From positions 6,033,676-6,097,675 of the forward strand of contig CM055097.1 in the NCBI GenBank assembly GCA_029204225.1: a stretch of DNA of 64,000 nucleotides, written 5' to 3'. Shown here piece after piece: positions 59,158-64,000 of the stretch. How positions within the stretch are numbered: the stretch's first letter is position 1; each line of letters opens with the position of its first letter. The stretch is from Diphasiastrum complanatum (taxonomy: Eukaryota; Streptophyta; Lycopodiopsida; Lycopodiales; Lycopodiaceae). The notes beneath the pieces were generated by a model. It ran no database searches and was not told where the DNA came from. It worked only from the letters and a program-made list of their open reading frames with translations. The position numbers were made by a program, and so were the translations under genes.

Positions 59158-60564
59158 TGTTGGATTACTGTCCTTCTTACCAATCGACTGATCGGTTTTA
59201 ATCTTCATTCATTGTTTATCCAGTTCTATGGATTTTCCTGTGTTTTTACACAGTCTGCAGATTTACAAGTGTTTTTACACAGTCTGCAGAAATACACGGA
59301 GTTGACAACAATGTCATTTTTTTTCACTTGTCAGGAATCCCGTTGAAAAATGCAGTGTCGCCTTTTTCACATTCTTTGTGTAGGATGAACAGCTACGAAG
59401 ATCGACAGCTGAGATCAAATTTTTGGGAAGAAATTTGGGCCATAGAATGGGAGTTCACCATTGAGATGTGTTGAAGTGGGCCCAAAGGGCAGAGAAGTTC
59501 AAACTGCACTTCTTTTTCAATAAAGATTTTCTCTTTGAAATGGGACTTGTGTCCCGAAGTTTTTGAAGTTTGAAGTTATTTCAAAACGAAGAAATAATTC
59601 AAAACCTAGAAAAGCCCTTATTGACAAAATTCTCCTGTAAAATCATAGTGTCGCATTTTTCGCTTTTTTCAAAGAGCCTTAAATGTTAAGGAAATGAATA
59701 TGGCAAAGCGTAGGGCAACCCTAAATGAGATTTAAGGGCATTGTCGCCTTTTCCATATTTTTTGAGAAAAACCCGACAGTGTCTCCTGTGGCTGTTTTAA
59801 TTCATTTATGCAGAGCTATAGTCTTGGTTCATTTATGCAGATAGAACGTTTACGACCAATTTCACCGCTTATCAACAATCAATGACAAGGACTGGATGGA
59901 TGCCAGCTGATCACCAGTCAACTGGCGATCGCAATTCACGACCTAATTTCTTAGTATAAATAGCTGTTCATATTCATACAGTATTATTATCAGATTATCA
60001 GAATTATCATAAGAAGTTTTTGAATAGTTAGCTCTCTCTCTCAAGCCTGCAAGCTTAAACACTCCTGAGCATTCTAGCTCACTTCTTAGAGTTGTTTTAG
60101 ATATTGCTATTGCGCTACTGCTTATCAGCATTGCGCATTTATTCAGACTTTCATTTTAGCCACTCAGAGATAGCATAGAGTACGCGGCTTCAATCCGCAA
60201 CTTATTGTACTCATTTACTTCTGTTTCGTTTTGAATCAATACTATCCTTTATTGCGTTCAGCTTCGTCTCAGAATGTATGCATTTTTTGTATTTCCTTGC
60301 GACTAATTCACAAACAATTCTCGACTAATTATTTGTCTGATAATTTTCGATGCTTAATTGTTTGGCTACGTAATCACTGTAGTACTGACGATTTCAAAGT
60401 TAGTTACTATAAGATCAAACGTGATTTCTATCACTATTGTTTTGTTTGAAATTGATAGGCGTAGTCATGAATTTTGAAAGAGGAAGATAGTTTATTCCGC
60501 CATGCACGAAACGTTTTCTTTCTAGACATTCGTTTCTTTTCGAGCTAGACCTATCTTCACAACA
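59158..60564 (+). repeat. CopB 3' LTR with a ~255-bp extra segment
   Basis: TGTTGG to ACAACA, 1407 bp. Compared with the partial 5' LTR, it has an extra ~255 bp at about 59383-59637 that are unrelated to the other LTRs in the window. The right half has no partner here; its end is set by the ACAACA terminus. Confidence 0.8.
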
Positions 60565-62060
60565 CCACTTTTGGACATGGGGTTGGATGGAGTTCCATAA
60601 CAAGGCAGAATGGAGCTAGTATACTGGCTCCATTTTGCCCTAAATTTTTACACCTTGGAATAGACCTCGGAGTAGAAACTTAAATAGACCTCGGAATAAC
60701 TAAGGATATGGATCTTGGAACAACCCTCTTTTTGTACCTCGGAATAACCCTTGTCTGTGTGCCTTACTCCAAAAAACGTGAAGTTCGACTAATCTCGGTC
60801 CTCGTGGTTTATTCCGAGGTACTCAAGGTTTATAATGGTCTATATACCGATGGATGGCCATTATTATTTTTATTTCTTTCTTTGAGGAAACCTCAGTCTT
60901 GAAAATAGGTCAAAATGTTGTAGTGGTAGAATCCATTCATATTAAGGGTTTGATATAATGAGTTGGTACAATTAATACCCTAACTAGGAGTAATCTATAC
61001 AATGGATTTTATTTGGGAATGTTTTAACTAAAGAGCTAACACAATTAGTTGTGCTGAATGGTTGTAGTATTAGTTATGGCCTTCACATGGATAAGAAATA
61101 ATTGCTTGTCACTATACTTGTTGTGATGGGATGGCGACATGAATCAACCAATTTACTTGGAATCAAGTTTATCGATTACAATTTGTTTTACTATAATATC
61201 CTAAAAAGCTTATTTATACCAGTGTTTGTTGCTTTAGAAGATAGAAAAGTTTGTTCTTGACTTGCCAAAAGAAAGTGTGTTGTTCCTGTCTTTGTCTTGT
61301 CTTGAGTTTGTTTATGTGTCTCTCAAAGTGATGCATATCTTGTGCGGATCCTAATAGCATTTATGATGTATAAATTTCTATTGTGGCACTCTCACTTTCT
61401 TGGTGTAGGCTCTTGGGCCATGCTCAAAGGCATGGATTGATCATGGCATAGAGCCACTTCGTTAGAGTGATCGTTGTATCCTCATGGAGTCAATAATGCG
61501 GAAATATAGCCCCATGCGCATATATTATATGAGTCTATGGCCAATAAATAAGTATCTCTTATAAGAACCTCCTTTGTAATCCACCTGAATCACCTCAGAC
61601 ATTCGTGCTTCTCAGCATAACGAACATAAAGTACTAAAAGAAATGTGAAACAAATGGTGTAACAATTTGGTAACTGTAGTATTCAGATTGAACTGTTTTG
61701 AAAATTTACGTAAAATTTACGTTTTTCCAAAGTCAAATCAACATGCTACCTATTTGCAGCAAAAAATGTGCTCAAGCCTAAGTCAAAGGGCTTCACGAGG
61801 GAGCCCAAAATTCTCCTTTTAGAAACCTAACCAAACCAGAGCTGGATCACTTTCGATCCAAAAATGGCAAAAAACTGGCTGAAGCTCTCTGAGCTATGGA
61901 GCATCTGCTCCTATTTTCGAATGGAATTTTACTTCCGCAGTATGAAGCATTTGGAGTATTCTACTGAAGTACGTAACTTAATGAAGTAGCCGCAGCATAA
62001 TCATGTGGCCATATAAATGCAGGCATCTTGTTGGGTGCTCACAGTTTTTGAATTGGATGA
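60565..62060. other. Intergenic spacer downstream of the FAF-domain gene
   Basis: No element domain is seen. Between 60650 and 60830 the word ACCTCGGAATA recurs several times in degenerate form. The right part presumably includes the 3' end of the FAF-domain transcript. Confidence 0.4.
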
Positions 62061-62130
62061 TTGGCAGCTGAAGCCCGGTGCAAGCCTAGTTCTGATCCAC
62101 CTCTAACGGTTTGGGCTCCATCTATTGAAG

Positions 62131-63621
62131 CTACTGAGCAAGAATGCCTTTGTTTAGGGATAAATAATGCGATGCCATGCAAGCACATTCATTGGTCTTG
62201 GAGATGGGAAGGCTTGAAATTGAGTCATAAGTTTTCATCTCATGATTTCCAGCTACTCTCCTACTTGAGCCGCTGTTGACTATCTTTGCTCTTGTCGTGT
62301 GAACCATGAATATACCTTTTGCTCTCTTGCAAGGGTCTTTTGAATCAGCGTGATGAATGATCAAATTTGCTCCGGAGAGCTGTGTGTCTGTAGTTGCTTT
62401 TTCGTTCAACAAATATACAGCATCTCCAGAAATAATGTGCTCAGCTCCTATGCTGCCTTCAGTTCCCGGACTATTAGTAGGATCAAATACCCAATTTGCT
62501 CCCTGATCAGAATATTTGTATCTGGTAGCAGTTTGCTGGTCCGACAGGGATGCCTCACTCCCAGGAATCTTTTGCACTGCTCCTTTTGAGTATTCAAGAG
62601 CTTCGTCCAATGGAGATTTTTTGCAATGCCCTTTGGTTTCTCCAGTTTCTTCCCGGTCCAACAGAGATCTATCACTTTCACAAAGTGCTTGCGCAGCATC
62701 TTTCATGCTGCATAATTCAAGGGCTGCCGCTTCCACTTCATCCAATCGAATGTTATCTACTGGCTCTGACACAACGTTTTCTGAAGAAGTATTGGAATCA
62801 GCAGAGCAACATCGAGTGACGACTTCTCGTGGATGGATCAACTGCAACACTAGACGACCATTGGTGCGTATGGACAAGAACGGCAGGCGAGGCGCCACCT
62901 TGACTTCTTTTAGCATGAACCTGCCTTTACTCCTGATGGGCTGTAGCTGCACGCACCCCTCCCGTGCCTTCGTGGAGCCAAGAGAAGCTAGGGGCGGAGG
63001 AAAATCTCCTCTCATTCTTCTGGCATTCATTGTTTTCCTGCAGAAAAAGATCGAAGCTTCCTCTTCACCATCAGAGATCTCACCAGAGCTATCTTTATAA
63101 GCAGCATGCTTGCCTTCAAAATCCGCTCCGGATTCTATCTCAGTGTCAGATAAATTCTGAAGTATGAACTTTTCTTTTTCTGCAATGTTGTTGAACTGTA
63201 GGAAGCTTTTTGTCGCACTAGAGTTTACTGATCTTCCTCTCCCCACCAACCCGTCGTCAATGCTGCTGTCCATAAGCTCCCATTCACGATCATCACTCGG
63301 AGCAAATGGATAGACATCCACAGAAGCCTGCTTTCGTATTGTAAACTCTCCCCCAGCTTGGGTGCTAGCATCCAATGACCGCGACTGCACTGATCTGCCT
63401 GAATACAACGCCATCCCCGGAGAGGAAGGAATCTTCAGGAAGGAGTTTTTTGGCGTTGTATCGTTCTGCTTGATCTCTTCTTCAGCAGTAGCAGCTGCAT
63501 GGGAACCTACAATAGCGCTTAAGCTTTTTAGGTGGGAGGTGGCTCTGGAGGATCTGCGTCTGTTTTTGGCAGCCTCCTTGCAGGCAGCTGAAGAATGCCA
63601 ACGCGAAGGGAAGGTCCTCAT
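62131..63621 (-). CDS. FANTASTIC FOUR (FAF)-domain protein
   Basis: A single open frame of 496 residues with a TAG stop. The start ATG at 63621 is the first in the inferred spliced leader. Residues 1-50 are basic and Ser/Ala-rich. About 206-262 is the FAF domain: D-F-P-P-P-L-A-S-L-G opens it, then C-V-Q-L-Q-P, G-R-F-M-L-K-E-V and a second N-G-R-L-V-L-Q-L-I, the paired G-R-x-x-L strands of the family. An acidic patch (S-G-E-I-S-D-G-E-E-E-A) precedes it; the C-terminal 230 residues are polar and probably disordered. FAF proteins in Arabidopsis limit shoot meristem size and act on the WUSCHEL-CLAVATA loop; other FAF-like members are less known. The length is greater than the short FAF1-4 proteins, so I call it FAF-like and give no symbol. 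Confidence 0.85.
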   Translation of the reverse strand: MRTFPSRWHSSAACKEAAKNRRRSSRATSHLKSLSAIVGSHAAATAEEEIKQNDTTPKNSFLKIPSSPGMALYSGRSVQSRSLDASTQAGGEFTIRKQASVDVYPFAPSDDREWELMDSSIDDGLVGRGRSVNSSATKSFLQFNNIAEKEKFILQNLSDTEIESGADFEGKHAAYKDSSGEISDGEEEASIFFCRKTMNARRMRGDFPPPLASLGSTKAREGCVQLQPIRSKGRFMLKEVKVAPRLPFLSIRTNGRLVLQLIHPREVVTRCCSADSNTSSENVVSEPVDNIRLDEVEAAALELCSMKDAAQALCESDRSLLDREETGETKGHCKKSPLDEALEYSKGAVQKIPGSEASLSDQQTATRYKYSDQGANWVFDPTNSPGTEGSIGAEHIISGDAVYLLNEKATTDTQLSGANLIIHHADSKDPCKRAKGIFMVHTTRAKIVNSGSSRRVAGNHEMKTYDSISSLPISKTNECACMASHYLSLNKGILAQ

Positions 63622-63639
63622 GTTTGTGGTGCGATCTCC

Positions 63640-63763
63640 CTGTGCAAACCAAGCAAGGGCAAGATCAGCGATATAACAGCAGCAGCACTAGAAGATTGAT
63701 GGCCTGATGAGCCAGTTCACTGTATAAGGTAAGAGACTAGGACAATAGGAAATGGTAGAGTAC
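63640..63763 (-). other. Putative 5' UTR intron of the FAF-domain gene
   Basis: On the - strand a donor CTCAG|GTACTC (first intron base 63763) and an acceptor GCACAG|GGAG (last intron base 63640) bound 124 bp, 18 bp before the ATG. The size equals the short introns of the patellin gene. This is inferred from motifs only. Confidence 0.5.
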
Positions 63764-63954
63764 CTGAGCGAATTCAAACTTTGTAAAGGCCTAGCACAGG
63801 AGATCATGATAGAGTGATAGATCTGAGAACTAAGAGCAATAGCAGATGTGCAGAAACAGATCCAAACACTTGATCTGATTTGAGAATCAAAGCAAGTCTG
63901 CCAGCAGTTATCGCTGTAGACGGGCAAATACTAGAAATCCTAATGGTTGAAGCT

Positions 63955-64000
63955 TTGTTCAGTAACTGGGAAAATTTGAAGAATGAGGACTATATATTGC
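63955..64000 (-). promoter_or_regulatory. TATA box and likely start of the FAF-domain transcript
   Basis: On the - strand CAATATATAGT gives a TATATA element at 63991-63996. Transcription would start about 30 bp on, near 63960, leaving a ~200-bp first leader exon. Further promoter sequence is beyond the window. Confidence 0.5.

Larger units (their letters stand above)
56815..60564 (+). mobile_element. CopB: Copia element with gag, protease and integrase deleted
   Basis: The 5' LTR begins TGTTGG at 56815 but continues only to about 57339, where it fuses directly with the pol region before RT. RT and RNase H then run to 59084, followed by a polypurine tract (59148-59157) and a full 3' LTR (59158-60564). 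The flanking 5-mers (TGGGG and CCACT) do not match, so no target duplication is seen. It belongs to the same broad family as CopA (about 70-80% alike in RT by eye) with a distinct LTR. Confidence 0.85.

Noticed and set aside
56815-60564. CopB as a standard insertion with a target duplication
   Set aside because: The flanking 5-mers TGGGG and CCACT differ, so a clean insertion is not supported by the borders.
62516-63100. 194-residue + strand frame inside the FAF-domain gene
   Set aside because: Antisense shadow of the FAF-domain coding sequence.

Overview
This window looks like nuclear DNA from a land plant with a large, retrotransposon-filled genome. Two host genes support this: an intron-containing patellin (Sec14/GOLD lipid-transfer protein, 23734-26505, + strand) and a FANTASTIC FOUR (FAF)-domain gene (62131-63621, - strand). 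Almost everything else is decayed LTR retrotransposon, plus very long GA/CT, GT/CA and compound microsatellites. I cannot name the species. Nothing in the sequence is bacterial, organellar or free viral.

Left block (1-12.6 kb): a Ty3/Gypsy RT scrap (527-850, -) abuts a decayed Ty1/Copia element on the - strand (gag-pol about 930-4401; its PBS and LTR lie at 10736-~11465). The leader of that element is split by CopA, a full-length + strand Copia element (4427-10656) with two ~1.13 kb LTRs, a PBS and a perfect 5-bp target duplication (CTTGT). A + strand Copia integrase relic follows (11.8-12.6 kb).

14-19 kb: the first part of a Copia gag lies on the + strand (13981-14532). The next part of the same gag, plus protease and integrase, lies on the - strand (18260-17130). 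Both broken ends abut compound microsatellites that are inverted copies of each other, which suggests an inversion. 19-29 kb has few recognisable elements and holds the patellin gene with a legible promoter, four coding exons and three introns.

29-42 kb: this block holds a Gypsy gag-linker followed by two retropepsin-like domains in tandem and then a long glutamine-rich coiled-coil reading frame (- strand, 33350-30075). After it come a + strand Copia relic (33.9-34.9), a - strand internally deleted Copia (34.9-37.5), a Copia 3' end with an LTR carrying a 272-bp tandem duplication (37.5-38.5), an unidentified non-retroviral fragment (39.9-40.3) and a Copia int-RT relic (40.3-41.5).

42-50 kb: CopD (42205-47163, -) is the youngest element, with 9 mismatches over 759 bp between its LTRs. 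It carries one gag-protease-rearranged-integrase reading frame with a single amber codon and no recognisable RT. It is inserted in the pol of an older Copia (47164-49179 plus 42011-42204), which has three PBS-like motifs in a row. A + strand Gypsy RT/RNase H relic follows (49.3-50.3).

50-61 kb: a 30-bp minisatellite is split by a 5'-truncated Copia 3' end (51922-53491). Next comes a decayed coiled-coil gene with an apparent splice acceptor before its ATG (53889-56330, +), which resembles the one at 30-32 kb in architecture. CopB (56815-60564, +) follows; in it a partial 5' LTR is fused directly to RT. The window ends with the FAF-domain gene and its TATA box at the right edge.

No operon or pathway links these genes. 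The layout is two host genes in a nested repeat landscape. The observations most worth following up are the tandem retropepsin plus coiled-coil module with its second coiled-coil copy, the microsatellite-flanked inversion, and the young RT-less element CopD.
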